From assembly GCA_050299835.1 (NCBI GenBank), contig JBNKWP010000005.1:109393-173392 (forward strand): a stretch of 64,000 nt of DNA, read 5' to 3'. Under the pieces are notes generated by a model. That model was not told the origin of the DNA. It worked only from the letters and a program-made list of their open reading frames with translations, and made no database searches. How positions within the stretch are numbered: the first letter of the stretch is position 1; each line of letters opens with the position of its first letter. Made by a program: the position numbers and the translations under genes. Positions 24,512-33,020 of this stretch are shown one piece after another. The stretch comes from JAJDOD01 sp050299835 (GTDB lineage Bacteria > Pseudomonadota > Alphaproteobacteria > Rhodobacterales > Rhodobacteraceae).

Positions 24512-25459
24512 ATGTCCAGCATTGTCCAAGTCGAAAACCTCACCAAGACCTATGAGGGCGGGTTTCAGGCGCTGAAGAACGTCTCGCTCGATATCGAAGA
24601 AGGTGAAATCCTTGCACTCCTCGGTCCGAACGGCGCGGGCAAGACCACTCTGATCTCAACCATTTGCGGGATCACCACGCCGACCTCGGGCAGGATCGCC
24701 GTGGGCGGGCATGACGTGGTGGAGGACTGGCGGGCGGCGCGGCAACTGGTCGGACTGGTGCCGCAGGAGATCAACCTGGAGCCTTTCGAGTTCACCGGCA
24801 ACACCGTGCGGTTTTCGCGCGGGCTGTTTGGAAAACCGCGCAATGACGCGCTGGTCGATCAGGTACTGAAGGACCTGTCGCTGTTCGACAAGAAGAATAG
24901 CCGGATCGCCGAGCTTTCGGGCGGCATGAAGCGCCGGGTGCTGATCGCCAAGGCGTTGAGCCATGAGCCTCGGGTGCTGTTTCTTGATGAACCCACGGCT
25001 GGCGTGGATGTCGAGTTGCGGCGCGACATGTGGCAACTGGTGGAACGGCTGCGCGCGGATGGCGTGACGATCATTCTGACCACCCATTACATCGAAGAGG
25101 CGGAAGCCATCGCCGACCGGATCGGGGTCATCAGCAAAGGCGAGTTGCTGCTGGTCGAGGAAAAGGCGCGGCTGATGAACCGGCTGGGGCAGAAGGAATT
25201 GAGTGTCGAACTGGCTGCACCGCTTGAGGCCATCCCGCCGGGACTGGCGAAGTACGGGCTGACCCTGGGCGGTGACTGCCGGACGCTGAACTACCGCTAC
25301 AAGGTGGGCGAGGAGCGGACCGGGATCACCCGGCTTCTGGCCGACATACAGGCCGAAGGGCTGACGCTGGTCGACCTGAAGACGCGGGAAAGTTCGTTGG
25401 AGGATATATTCGTGGGGCTTGTTCACAACGGGGCGGAAACCGAAGGAGACGCGGCATGA
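24512..25459 (+). CDS. ABC-2 type exporter ATP-binding protein
   Basis: A 315-residue ATPase. The start ATG gives MSSIVQVENLTKTYEGG. Walker A is LLGPNGAGKTTLIS (about 37-50), the signature is IAELSGGMKRRVLIAKAL, Walker B is RVLFLDEPTAGVD, and the H-loop is TTHYIEEAE. A C-terminal domain of about 80 residues follows, as in DrrA/YadG-like exporters. It overlaps the permease gene by ATGA. The exported substrate is unknown; YadG-YadH-type pairs have been linked to lipids and drugs. Confidence 0.93.
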   Translation: MSSIVQVENLTKTYEGGFQALKNVSLDIEEGEILALLGPNGAGKTTLISTICGITTPTSGRIAVGGHDVVEDWRAARQLVGLVPQEINLEPFEFTGNTVRFSRGLFGKPRNDALVDQVLKDLSLFDKKNSRIAELSGGMKRRVLIAKALSHEPRVLFLDEPTAGVDVELRRDMWQLVERLRADGVTIILTTHYIEEAEAIADRIGVISKGELLLVEEKARLMNRLGQKELSVELAAPLEAIPPGLAKYGLTLGGDCRTLNYRYKVGEERTGITRLLADIQAEGLTLVDLKTRESSLEDIFVGLVHNGAETEGDAA

Positions 25460-26217
25460 ACTGGAACGGTGTTGCCGCGATCTGGCGGTTCGAGATGGCG
25501 CGGTTCTTCCGGTCGATCATCCAGTCGATCGTCTCGCCGGTGCTGTCGACCTCGCTTTACTTCGTGGTTTTCGGGGCGGCCATCGGCAGCCGGATCGACG
25601 AGGTCGAGGGCGTCTCATACGGGGCCTTCATCGTACCCGGCCTGATCATGCTGACGGTGCTGCAACAGGCGATCCAGAACGCGGGGTTCGGGATCTATTT
25701 TCCGAAATTCATCGGCACGATATTCGAGGTTCTCTCAGCACCACTGAGTTCCTTCGAGATCGTGATCGGCTATGTCGGCGCGGCGGCGGCGAAAGCACTG
25801 CTGATCGGTTGCGTGATCCTTGGCACCTCGTTCTTCTTCGTGGATATCCAGATCCAGCATCCGGTCTGGATGATCGCCTTCCTGATCATGACCGCGGTCA
25901 GTTTCTCGCTGCTGGGGTTCATCCTTGGCATCTGGGCGAGGAATTTCGAGCAACTGAACCTTGTGCCGCTTCTGGTGGTGACGCCGCTGGTGTTCCTGGG
26001 CGGGTCCTTCTATTCGATCACCATGCTGCCGGATTTCTGGCAAACCGTGTCGATGTTCAACCCGGTGCTGTACCTCGTCTCCGGCTTCCGCTGGTCGTTC
26101 TTCGGGCTGGCGGATGTGCCGGTTGTGGCGAGCCTGTTCGCCGTTCTGCTGTTCTCGGGGGCCTGTCTGGCGGTGGTGTGGTGGATGTTCCGGACCGGCT
26201 ATCGGCTGAAGAGTTGA
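25456..26217 (+). CDS. ABC-2 type exporter permease
   Basis: A 253-residue permease with six predicted membrane segments, starting MNWNGVAAIWRFEMARFFR. The family pattern around VLGGSFY-type 'VFLGGSFYSITMLPDFWQTV' followed by 'FNPVLYLVSGFRW' is the ABC-2 signature seen in YadH and NodJ-like permeases. Coupled to the ATPase gene; together they make a homodimeric half-exporter system in the inner membrane. Confidence 0.92.
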   Translation: MNWNGVAAIWRFEMARFFRSIIQSIVSPVLSTSLYFVVFGAAIGSRIDEVEGVSYGAFIVPGLIMLTVLQQAIQNAGFGIYFPKFIGTIFEVLSAPLSSFEIVIGYVGAAAAKALLIGCVILGTSFFFVDIQIQHPVWMIAFLIMTAVSFSLLGFILGIWARNFEQLNLVPLLVVTPLVFLGGSFYSITMLPDFWQTVSMFNPVLYLVSGFRWSFFGLADVPVVASLFAVLLFSGACLAVVWWMFRTGYRLKS

Positions 26218-26223
26218 AAGCTG

Positions 26224-26281
26224 CCCCGGAGGTGATCCGGGGCCTCTCGACCGCGCTGAGGTCCCGGGTCAGGCCCGGGAC
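26224..26281. repeat. Dispersed repeat family A, copy 1 (paired hairpins)
   Basis: CCCCGGA-GGTGA-TCCGGGG (26224-26242), a CCTC/GAGG bridging stem, then GTCCCGGG-TCAGG-CCCGGGAC (26261-26281). It fills the gap between the convergent ABC permease and pfkB genes, where it can terminate both transcripts. Related copies lie at 30182, 56610 and 57494. Confidence 0.8.
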
Positions 26282-26284
26282 AGG

Positions 26285-27235
26285 TCAGAGTTCGGTCACA
26301 ACGCAATCCCGGCGCTGCTGTGCGGTCAGTTCGGGGTCGCAGAGCCGGGTGGCTTCCGTCATCGTCGCGGCGCTGGCGGCGGCAACGCCGGAACGGAGGC
26401 ATTCCTCCACGGGCCGGTCGCGGGAAAGCTCCAGCGTGAAGGCTCCGACGAAACTGTCCCCCGCCCCCACCTTGGAGACGATGGGCACAGGCGGGCTGAC
26501 GCCGTGCCAGGCACCGTCCTTCGTCGCCATGACCGACCCGTCCGCTCCGCGCGCAACGACCACGATACGGGCCACGCCACGGTCAATCAACTCGCGGGCG
26601 AAGGCCGCGGTATCGGCGCGCGTGTGCAGCGGCCGGCCGGCCAATTCCTCACCCTCTTCGCCGTTCATCCTGAGGACGTAGAGCGACTCGCGGGGCTGTT
26701 CGGCGAGGTGGAAGAGCGCCGGACCGGAGGTGTCGGCGATCAGACGCGAGCCTTGCCCCGCGACGTGGTCCGACAGGATCGAGGGGAAGTCCTTGGCGAC
26801 CCCCGGCGGCTGGCTGCCGGAGAGCACCACCAGCGTGTCGGCGGTCGCCGCCTGATCGACGGAGGCCAGAGCGCGGGGCACGTCATGCTCCTGCCAGACC
26901 GGGCCGGGCATGACGAAGCGGTATTGCTCGCCGGTGGTCTGGTCGATCACCGACATCGACTGGCGGGTCTCTCCCGGTCCCTGAAAGGCCACGGTCGGCA
27001 CGCCTTCGAGCGCGAGAAGCTGCAGGAGGTTCGCGCCCGACGACGCCCCGATGGCCACCAGCGCGGTCGCCTGACCGCCGAGGAGACGCACGGCGCGGGC
27101 AACGTTGATACCGCCGCCGCCGGGATCGATCTGCGGCTCGGTGCAGCGAAGCTTGACGTTCGGCATGATACCGGGCGCGGTGGTGCAGTAATCCACGGTC
27201 GGGTTCAGGGTGATCGTCAGGATATGCGACGGCAT
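26285..27235 (-). CDS. PfkB-family sugar kinase (1-phosphofructokinase-like)
   Basis: A 316-residue kinase of the hexose/1-phosphofructokinase branch of PfkB. It starts LTITLNPTVDYCTTAPGIMP, has the sugar-binding GGGGINVARAVRLLGG (about 38-53) and the catalytic GAGDSFVGAFTLEL (about 256-269, with the base Asp in GAGD). It phosphorylates a hexose or hexose phosphate with ATP; fructose 1-phosphate, tagatose 6-phosphate or fructose 6-phosphate are candidates. No PTS or sugar transporter is adjacent, so the substrate is open. Confidence 0.88.
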   Translation of the reverse strand: MPSHILTITLNPTVDYCTTAPGIMPNVKLRCTEPQIDPGGGGINVARAVRLLGGQATALVAIGASSGANLLQLLALEGVPTVAFQGPGETRQSMSVIDQTTGEQYRFVMPGPVWQEHDVPRALASVDQAATADTLVVLSGSQPPGVAKDFPSILSDHVAGQGSRLIADTSGPALFHLAEQPRESLYVLRMNGEEGEELAGRPLHTRADTAAFARELIDRGVARIVVVARGADGSVMATKDGAWHGVSPPVPIVSKVGAGDSFVGAFTLELSRDRPVEECLRSGVAAASAATMTEATRLCDPELTAQQRRDCVVTEL

Positions 27236-27318
27236 CGGCGGGGTCCTTTCAGGCGGAGCGAAGATGGACCGTTAGCGCAATCAGGGCAAGGGGAATTGCG
27301 CCACCTTCGGTGTCGCGG

Positions 27319-27375
27319 TGCCGGGGGAGCGCTGCTCCCCCGGACCCCCTCGGGATATTTATGGGCCGATAATGG
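27319..27375. repeat. Dispersed repeat family B, full copy after gltX
   Basis: A perfect G-rich/C-rich hairpin (CCGGGGGAGC and GCTCCCCCGG around 27321-27343), then ACCCCCTCGGGATATTT, ATG and GGCCGATAATGG, ending at the base before the gltX stop codon complement (27376). The same core recurs at 36035-36092 and, in part, 12342-12372. Probably a terminator-like palindromic element. Confidence 0.75.
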
Positions 27376-28698
27376 TCAGAGGGTCGGTTTCCCGGTGAGG
27401 AGCGGCATCACGTCCGCCATCTCGGGACCGCGCTGCTGGCCGGTGACCGCGAGGCGGAGCGGCATGAAGAGTTGCTTGCCCTTGCGGCCGGTCGCCTCTT
27501 TGACCGCGTTGGTCCAGTTGGACCATGTGTCGGCGGTGTAGGGCGGATCGCCGAGGAGGTCGAAGGCTTGCGCAATGAAATCGCGGTCTTCCTCTGCGAC
27601 GATGGGCGTGGCTTCGCCGTTGAAGACCGGCCACCAGGAACCGGCCTCGGCGCGGGTCGCGACATTGCCGCTGACCGCGGACCAATAGGCGGGCTGGGTG
27701 TCCGCCGGGATGCCCGCCTCGGTGAGCTCACCGGCCACGGCGCTTGCATCCAGCGACTGGACCACGCGGGCGGTGAGCGGTTTGAGGTCTTCGGCGTCGA
27801 ACTTGGTCGGCGCGGAGCCGAATTTGGAAATGTCGAAGCCGTCGATCAGTTCGTCATGGCTGGAACGAAGCTCCACCGGGTCGGACGAGCCGAGCCGGGC
27901 CATCAGCGACAAGATTGCCAGCGGTTCGATCCCGGCGGCACGCATGTCGCGCAGCGCCAGCGTGCCGAGTCGTTTCGACAAAGCCTCGCCCTGTGGACCG
28001 GTCAGGAGCGAATGGTGGGCGAATTCGGGGGGCCTGTGGCCCAGCGCCTCGATGATCTGGATCTGGGTCGCGGTGTTGGTCACGTGATCGGAGCCGCGCA
28101 CGACATGGGTGATGCCCATGTCGGTGTCATCGACCACCGAGGCGACCGTGTAGAGCACCTGCCCGTCTTGCCGGATCAGCACCGGGTCCGAGACGGAGGC
28201 GGCGTCGATGGAAAGCGGGCCGAGAATGCCGTCGGTCCATTCGATCCGTTCATGATCGAGCTTGAAACGCCAGACGCCGTTGCCACGCTCGGCCCGCATC
28301 GCGGCCTTTTCGTCGTCGGAGAGGTTCAGCGCGGCGCGGTCGTAGACCGGCGGCTTGCCCATGTTGAGCTGCTTCTTGCGCTTGAGATCCAGTTCGGTCG
28401 GCGTCTCCCACGCCTCGTAGAACCGGCCCTTTTCGCGCAACTCGTCCGCCGCCGCCGCGTAGCGGTCGAGCCGTTCCGACTGCCGCTCCACCCGATCCCA
28501 GGTCAGGCCCAGCCATTCCAGGTCTTCCTTGATCGCGTCGACATATTCCTCCTTCGACCGCTCGGGATCGGTGTCATCGATGCGCAGGATGAAAGTGCCG
28601 CCAGCCTTGCGCGCGATCAGCCAGTTGAAGAGCGCGGTGCGAAGGTTGCCGATATGGATATAGCCGGTCGGAGACGGGGCGAAACGTGTTGTTGTCAT
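27376..28698 (-). CDS. gltX: Glutamyl-tRNA synthetase
   Basis: GluRS, 440 residues from the ATG at MTTTRFAPSPTGYIHIGN. It attaches glutamate to tRNA-Glu, and in organisms with GatCAB also to tRNA-Gln. Class I features are the HIGH motif, here His-Ile-Gly-Asn (15-18), and the KMSKS-type motif in GEALSKRLGTLALRD. Lysine-rich connective peptide and 'DRAALNLSDDEKAAM' are as in alphaproteobacterial forms. The length is at the short end of the family; many alphaproteobacteria have a second GluRS, not in this window. Confidence 0.95.
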   Translation of the reverse strand: MTTTRFAPSPTGYIHIGNLRTALFNWLIARKAGGTFILRIDDTDPERSKEEYVDAIKEDLEWLGLTWDRVERQSERLDRYAAAADELREKGRFYEAWETPTELDLKRKKQLNMGKPPVYDRAALNLSDDEKAAMRAERGNGVWRFKLDHERIEWTDGILGPLSIDAASVSDPVLIRQDGQVLYTVASVVDDTDMGITHVVRGSDHVTNTATQIQIIEALGHRPPEFAHHSLLTGPQGEALSKRLGTLALRDMRAAGIEPLAILSLMARLGSSDPVELRSSHDELIDGFDISKFGSAPTKFDAEDLKPLTARVVQSLDASAVAGELTEAGIPADTQPAYWSAVSGNVATRAEAGSWWPVFNGEATPIVAEEDRDFIAQAFDLLGDPPYTADTWSNWTNAVKEATGRKGKQLFMPLRLAVTGQQRGPEMADVMPLLTGKPTL

Positions 28699-28745
28699 GG
28701 GGCGTGGCTCTTTCACAACCTGTTCGATTTGTCCATATCTCGGGC

Positions 28746-29150
28746 ATGGAGACGGGAGAGCAGACCGCGCCCTCGGCGGGCGAGATCGAAGCGCTGGCGC
28801 TGGCCGCGGTCGAAGCGCTGCCGGAGGCGTTTCAGCCCCATGCGAAGACGGTAATCCTGCGGGTCGAGGAATTCGCGGATGACAGGATGCTCGACGATCT
28901 GGAAATCGACGATCCGCTGGAGCTGACAGGTCTCTATGACGGCGTGCCGCTGACGCAGAAATCCGTCTCCGACCAGCCGGAGCGGCCCGACATGATCTGG
29001 CTGTTTCGCCGCGCGATCCTGGATGAATGGGCGGCGCGTGGCGATGTCACCCTGGGCGAGCTGGTGGGCCATGTGATGGTGCATGAACTGGCCCATCACT
29101 TCGGATGGTCGGATGACGATATTGCGGCGATCGACGAATGGTGGACGTGA
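28746..29150 (+). CDS. Metallopeptidase-like (zincin, DUF1025) protein
   Basis: A 134-residue zincin-like protein, PF06262-type, from the ATG at METGEQTAPSAGEIEALAL. The zinc motif is HELAHHFGWSDDDI (HExxH at about 115-119), close to the C-terminus as expected. The conserved preceding region 'LTGLYDGVPLTQKS' and 'DMIWLFRRAILDEW' also fits. No protease activity has been generally established for the family. Divergent from gltX with a 47-base gap. Confidence 0.9.
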   Translation: METGEQTAPSAGEIEALALAAVEALPEAFQPHAKTVILRVEEFADDRMLDDLEIDDPLELTGLYDGVPLTQKSVSDQPERPDMIWLFRRAILDEWAARGDVTLGELVGHVMVHELAHHFGWSDDDIAAIDEWWT

Positions 29151-29244
29151 GAATTCTTACGAAACCCCCGCAAAAATGCACATGGTCCCGCCTCTTTCCC
29201 GGACTAGATCACGCAGCATCAGACTTCTGACAGGGAGAATTACG

Positions 29245-30168
29245 ATGCTGAATACGAAGCTATCCCGACGCAGCGCCTTGACCGGTGCCGCTGCAATCCC
29301 CTTGGCCGCCGGTCTGGGCAACCGGGCCGTGGCCGCCGGGCACGAAGGTCCGGTCAACCCGGTTCATCGCAGTTTCGAGCGCGGCGATTATCGCGTGTCG
29401 ACCCTGCTGGCGGGAACGCGGCCGGTGGCAGACATCCAGACGATCTTCGGTACCAATGTCTCCGCGGAAGAGTTTGCCGCTGTCAGCGAGGCCAATTTCA
29501 TTCCCGCTGACAAGGCGCAGTTCTTCTTCACACCGACGGTTGTTCAGACCGGCTCGGAGGTTGTCTTGTTCGATACCGGGCTTTCGGCGGCCGGCACGAC
29601 GGCGGCGCTGAACGCCGCTGGAATCGAGGCAGGCGACGTGACCATCGTCGTTTCAACCCACATGCATGGCGACCACATCGGCGGGCTGACCGATGATGCG
29701 GGCAATGTGACTTACCCCAACGCCCGCTACGTGACCGGGCAGGTCGAGTTCGACCATTGGGCCGGTGCGGGCAACGAGGGGTTCGATGCCAAGGTGCGGC
29801 CTCTGGCGGAGAAGATGACCTTCCTCGATGACGGTGGGGATGTGGTCTCCGGCATCACGGCGGTTTCCGCCTTCGGGCATACGCCGGGGCATATGGCCTA
29901 TATGGTCGAATCTGGCGGCGAGCAGGTTCTGCTGATGGCCGATACCGCCAACCACTATGTCTGGTCGTTGGGCTATCCCGACTGGGAGGTGCGCTTTGAC
30001 GCCGACAAGGCGATGGCGGCAGCGACGCGGCGGAAGATTCTCGGCATGGTGGCTGCGGACCGCATTCCGCTGATCGGCTATCACATGCCGTTCCCTGGTG
30101 TCGGTTATATCGAGACGCGCGACGACGGGTTCAAATATGTGCCCGCGAGTTATCAGTTGATGCTTTGA
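29245..30168 (+). CDS. Tat-exported metallo-beta-lactamase-fold hydrolase
   Basis: A 307-residue protein. The N-terminus has a twin-arginine signal (KLSRRSALTGAAAIPLAAGL, residues 4-23) with likely cleavage after AVAA. The metal-binding motif of the MBL fold is THMHGDHIGG (about 138-147), followed by HTPGHM and a later GYHMPFPGVG. Such exported MBL proteins include quorum-quenching lactonases and other hydrolases; the exact activity is unknown. GGGAGAAT precedes the ATG. Transcription ends at the family A repeat with a T-run just downstream. Confidence 0.9.
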   Translation: MLNTKLSRRSALTGAAAIPLAAGLGNRAVAAGHEGPVNPVHRSFERGDYRVSTLLAGTRPVADIQTIFGTNVSAEEFAAVSEANFIPADKAQFFFTPTVVQTGSEVVLFDTGLSAAGTTAALNAAGIEAGDVTIVVSTHMHGDHIGGLTDDAGNVTYPNARYVTGQVEFDHWAGAGNEGFDAKVRPLAEKMTFLDDGGDVVSGITAVSAFGHTPGHMAYMVESGGEQVLLMADTANHYVWSLGYPDWEVRFDADKAMAAATRRKILGMVAADRIPLIGYHMPFPGVGYIETRDDGFKYVPASYQLML

Positions 30169-30181
30169 ACTCGGGTGCCGT

Positions 30182-30244
30182 GTCCCGGACCTGATCCGGG
30201 ACCTGGAATCGAGAGGCCCCGGATCAGGTCCGGGGCCTCTTTTT
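30182..30244 (+). terminator. Dispersed repeat family A, copy 2, acting as terminator
   Basis: GTCCCGGA-CCTGA-TCCGGGAC (30182-30202), then GGCCCCGGA-TCAGG-TCCGGGGCC (30215-30237), then TCTTTTT. This copy is inverted relative to the other three. The nine-base-pair stem followed by the T-run is a good intrinsic terminator for the MBL gene and faces the end of the leftward ABC operon. Confidence 0.85.
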
Positions 30245-30254
30245 CCGATGACCG

Positions 30255-31223
30255 TCAGCGTTCCTTGACGTAAGGTTCCCCCCCCGCGCGTGGCGGGATG
30301 GCCTTGCCGACGAAGCCCGCAAGGATCACCACGGTCAGGATATAGGGCAGCGCATCGAGGAACTGGCCCGGCACCTTGAATTGCAGCACGGCGGCGACCG
30401 CATCGGGCCTGAGCGACAGCGCCTGCAGGAAACCGAAGAGCAGGCAGGCGGAAAGCGCGTACCACGGTCTCCACTTCGCGAATATCAGCGCGGCGAGCGC
30501 GATGAAGCCGCGGCCGGAAGACATCTCGCGTACGAACCCGGCCTGCAGGCCGGTGGCCAGATAGGCACCCGACAAACCGCACAGAATCCCGCAGATCATC
30601 ACTGCCGTAAATCGCAGACGGATGACGGAGATGCCCGCCGTGTCGACCGCTGCCGGGTTTTCGCCCACGGCGCGCAGGCGCAGGCCGAAGCGGGTGCGGA
30701 ACAGCAGGTACCAGGTCAGCGGCACCGTCAGGAAAGCGACATAGACAAGCATGGAATGGCCGGAGATGAGATCGGCGTAGATCGGGCCAAGGATCGGGAC
30801 GTCACGGACCAGATCGGCGAATGGCAGCGTGATTTCGTTGAATCGCGCGGGGCCAGCGAGAGACGGCGTGCGCCCGCCCTGCTGGAACCAGCTTTGGGCG
30901 ATCAGAACCGTCAGCCCCGAGGCGAGGAAGTTGATCGCGACGCCCGAAATCAGCTGGTTGCCCCGGAAGGTGATCGAGGCGAGGCCGTGGATCAGGCTCA
31001 GGGCCATGGACGCTCCGATCCCGGCCAGAAGCCCGATCCAGACCGAACCGCTTGTGAAGGCAATGGCCGCGGAGAAAAACGCCGCCGCCAGCATCTTGCC
31101 TTCCAGCCCGATGTCGAAGATGCCCGCGCGTTCGGAGAAGAGCCCCGCAAGACAGGCAAAAAGAAGCGGTGTGGCCAGCCGTACGCTGGTGTCGAGAAGC
31201 TGCAGGAGGGTTACAAAATCCAT
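30255..31223 (-). CDS. Nucleoside-type ABC importer permease 2 (BmpA system)
   Basis: A 322-residue inner-membrane permease of the BPD_transp_2 class, about ten hydrophobic segments. Motifs typical of the second permease of BmpA/RnsD or YufQ-like systems: LFSERAGIFDIGLEGKMLAAAF (about 27-48) and RAVGENPAAVDTAGISVIRLR in the EAA-like loop, then 'RGFIALAALIFAKWRPW'. It ends the leftward operon with bmpA, the double ATPase and the first permease. Purine or pyrimidine nucleosides are the usual cargo, by family knowledge. Confidence 0.9.
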   Translation of the reverse strand: MDFVTLLQLLDTSVRLATPLLFACLAGLFSERAGIFDIGLEGKMLAAAFFSAAIAFTSGSVWIGLLAGIGASMALSLIHGLASITFRGNQLISGVAINFLASGLTVLIAQSWFQQGGRTPSLAGPARFNEITLPFADLVRDVPILGPIYADLISGHSMLVYVAFLTVPLTWYLLFRTRFGLRLRAVGENPAAVDTAGISVIRLRFTAVMICGILCGLSGAYLATGLQAGFVREMSSGRGFIALAALIFAKWRPWYALSACLLFGFLQALSLRPDAVAAVLQFKVPGQFLDALPYILTVVILAGFVGKAIPPRAGGEPYVKER

Positions 31224-31226
31224 GCG

Positions 31227-31853
31227 TCAGGTCCTCGACGTGGCCAGTTTGAACGCGGCAAAGGCGAAGAAGACACCGAGGGCGCCTTCGACCCAGCGGC
31301 GGGCCTTGGTGTAGACCGACAGGAAGGCCTGCGAAGACAGCGCAACCGCCCAGAGCCCGTGGCCAAGGAAGGAATTGACGAAGGCACCGGCAAGGAAGAT
31401 CGCGATGATCGGCCAGGGCGCGGTTTCCAGCCCTGCCACGGCAGCGGCGGCGATCCAGTAGAGTATGGCTTTGGGATTGGTCAGTTGCATGGCCAGACCG
31501 GTAGCGATGGCTCCGCCCTTCACCCCTGATCCGCTCTCCATGACCGGTCGGGACGTCGACAGGGCCTTGCCGAAGGATTTCCACGCGAGCCATGTCAGGA
31601 ACGCTGCACCCGCCAGCTTGACCACCATCATGGCCCAGGCGATGTCGGCGAGGATGGCCGCAAGGCCCAGCACGCCAGCGCTTGCCAGCAGCACAGCACC
31701 GGTCGCGATACCAAGACAGGTGGTGATCGCCGCACTACGGCCCCGTGTCGTCGCCATGGTCAGGATCAACGCCACGCCGGGTCCGGGGGACATGACACCC
31801 AGAAGCTGGACGCCCCAGCCGACAAGAAGGTTCGGCAACCAGGTCTCGATCAT
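31227..31853 (-). CDS. LysE/RhtB-family exporter inside the ABC importer operon
   Basis: A 208-residue LysE-type translocator with six predicted membrane segments. It shows the family start 'WGVQLLGVMSPGPGVALILTMA' and the later 'AMQLTNPKAILYWIAA'. The family exports amino acids or small polar metabolites. Its ATG overlaps the stop of permease 1 (ATGA) and its stop lies three bases before permease 2, so it is embedded between the two importer permeases. That placement is unusual and suggests a metabolically linked exporter. Confidence 0.9.
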   Translation of the reverse strand: MIETWLPNLLVGWGVQLLGVMSPGPGVALILTMATTRGRSAAITTCLGIATGAVLLASAGVLGLAAILADIAWAMMVVKLAGAAFLTWLAWKSFGKALSTSRPVMESGSGVKGGAIATGLAMQLTNPKAILYWIAAAAVAGLETAPWPIIAIFLAGAFVNSFLGHGLWAVALSSQAFLSVYTKARRWVEGALGVFFAFAAFKLATSRT

Positions 31854-32947
31854 GCCCGGTCTCCCGACTTGCGCAGCGCAAGAAACACCTTCTCCAGCGG
31901 CATCCGCACCATATTGTCGAGCGCTCCGGTGAAGAGGATCACCAGCGCCTGGATCACCACGATCAGATCGCGGGGGATGTTGGTCCAGAAGTCGATCTCG
32001 GCACCCCCTTGCACGAGAAAGCCGAAGAGCAGCGCCGCGAGCAGCACTCCGACCGGATGCGACCGGCCCATCAGCGCGACCGCGATCCCGATGAAGCCCG
32101 CGCCCTCGACCGAGTTCAGCACCAGGCGTTCTGCCGACATGACGTTGTTGATCGCCATGCAGCCCGCCAGACCGCCGGAGATCAGCATGGCGATGAGGAT
32201 GATCTTCGTCGGCGCGATGCCCGCATACCGCGCCGCCGTCTCGCTTTGGCCATAGGCCCGGATCTCGTAGCCGAGCCGGGTGCGCCAGACCAGCAGCCAG
32301 AACAGGTAGCAGGCGAGGAGCGCGACAAAGAAGCTGACATTCACAGGGGCGGCGTCGGAGAAGGGAATGCCGATGGAGCCGAGGATGTCGGACATGCGCG
32401 GCAGGTGGGTGCCTTCGGGGAAACGCGGGGAGGCCGGGTCCATCGAGCCTGCGGGTTTCAGGATCTCGACCAGAACATAGACCATGAGCGCCGAGGCGAT
32501 GAAGTTGAACATGATCGTCGTGATAACGATATGGCTGCCGCGCCTGGCCTGAAGATAAGCCGGGATCAGCGCCCAGAACGCCCCGAAAAGCGCTCCTCCG
32601 ATGATTGCGACCGGAAGCGCGATGATCCAGTGCGGCAGCGGAAGATAGAGGCAGACAAGCGCCACGCCAAGACCGCCGAGCATCGCCTGCCCTTCACCTC
32701 CGATATTGAACAGGCGCGCGTGGAAAGCGATCGCCACGGCAAGGCCAGTGAAGATGAAATTCGTGGCATAGTAGAGCATGAAGCCGATGCCGGCAGAGTT
32801 GCCGAAGGTGCCCTGCACCATCAGTTGCAGCGCCCGAACCGGATCTTCGCCGATGGCGAGGATCACCAGAGCGGAGATGATGAAAGCGAGAATGATCGAG
32901 ATCAGCGGGATCAGGATCGCGTCGGCCCATTTCGGCATCACGTCCAT
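31850..32947 (-). CDS. Nucleoside-type ABC importer permease 1 (BmpA system)
   Basis: A 365-residue permease of the YufP-like class. The start MDVMPKWADAILIPLISIILAF leads into about ten membrane segments. Family markers are LFNIGGEGQAMLGGLGVALV (about 87-106), YLQARRGSHIVITTIMFNFIA and 'AYGQSETAARYAGIAPTK' (EAA-like loop), 'GMGFIGIAVALMGR'-like 'AGFIGIAVALMGRSHP'. Works with the adjacent ATPase and permease 2. Confidence 0.92.
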   Translation of the reverse strand: MDVMPKWADAILIPLISIILAFIISALVILAIGEDPVRALQLMVQGTFGNSAGIGFMLYYATNFIFTGLAVAIAFHARLFNIGGEGQAMLGGLGVALVCLYLPLPHWIIALPVAIIGGALFGAFWALIPAYLQARRGSHIVITTIMFNFIASALMVYVLVEILKPAGSMDPASPRFPEGTHLPRMSDILGSIGIPFSDAAPVNVSFFVALLACYLFWLLVWRTRLGYEIRAYGQSETAARYAGIAPTKIILIAMLISGGLAGCMAINNVMSAERLVLNSVEGAGFIGIAVALMGRSHPVGVLLAALLFGFLVQGGAEIDFWTNIPRDLIVVIQALVILFTGALDNMVRMPLEKVFLALRKSGDRA

Positions 32948-32968
32948 TGCGCCGCCTCACGGTCGCAC

Positions 32969-33014
32969 GGCGGAAAATGCGCATTTTCCGCCGCGATCTC
33001 TGCGCAGAAATCGC
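32969..33014. repeat. Tandem palindromes in the ABC operon gap
   Basis: Two palindromes sit side by side in the 73-base gap between the ATPase and permease 1. The first is perfect: GGCGGAAAATGC (32969-32980) and GCATTTTCCGCC (32981-32992). The second, 32993-33014, is GCGATCTCTGC with GCAGAAATCGC; its single mismatch becomes a G-U pair in the RNA of the operon strand. No loop bases separate the arms. The layout matches the pair at 43019-43061. Confidence 0.8.
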
Positions 33015-33020
33015 CTCTCC

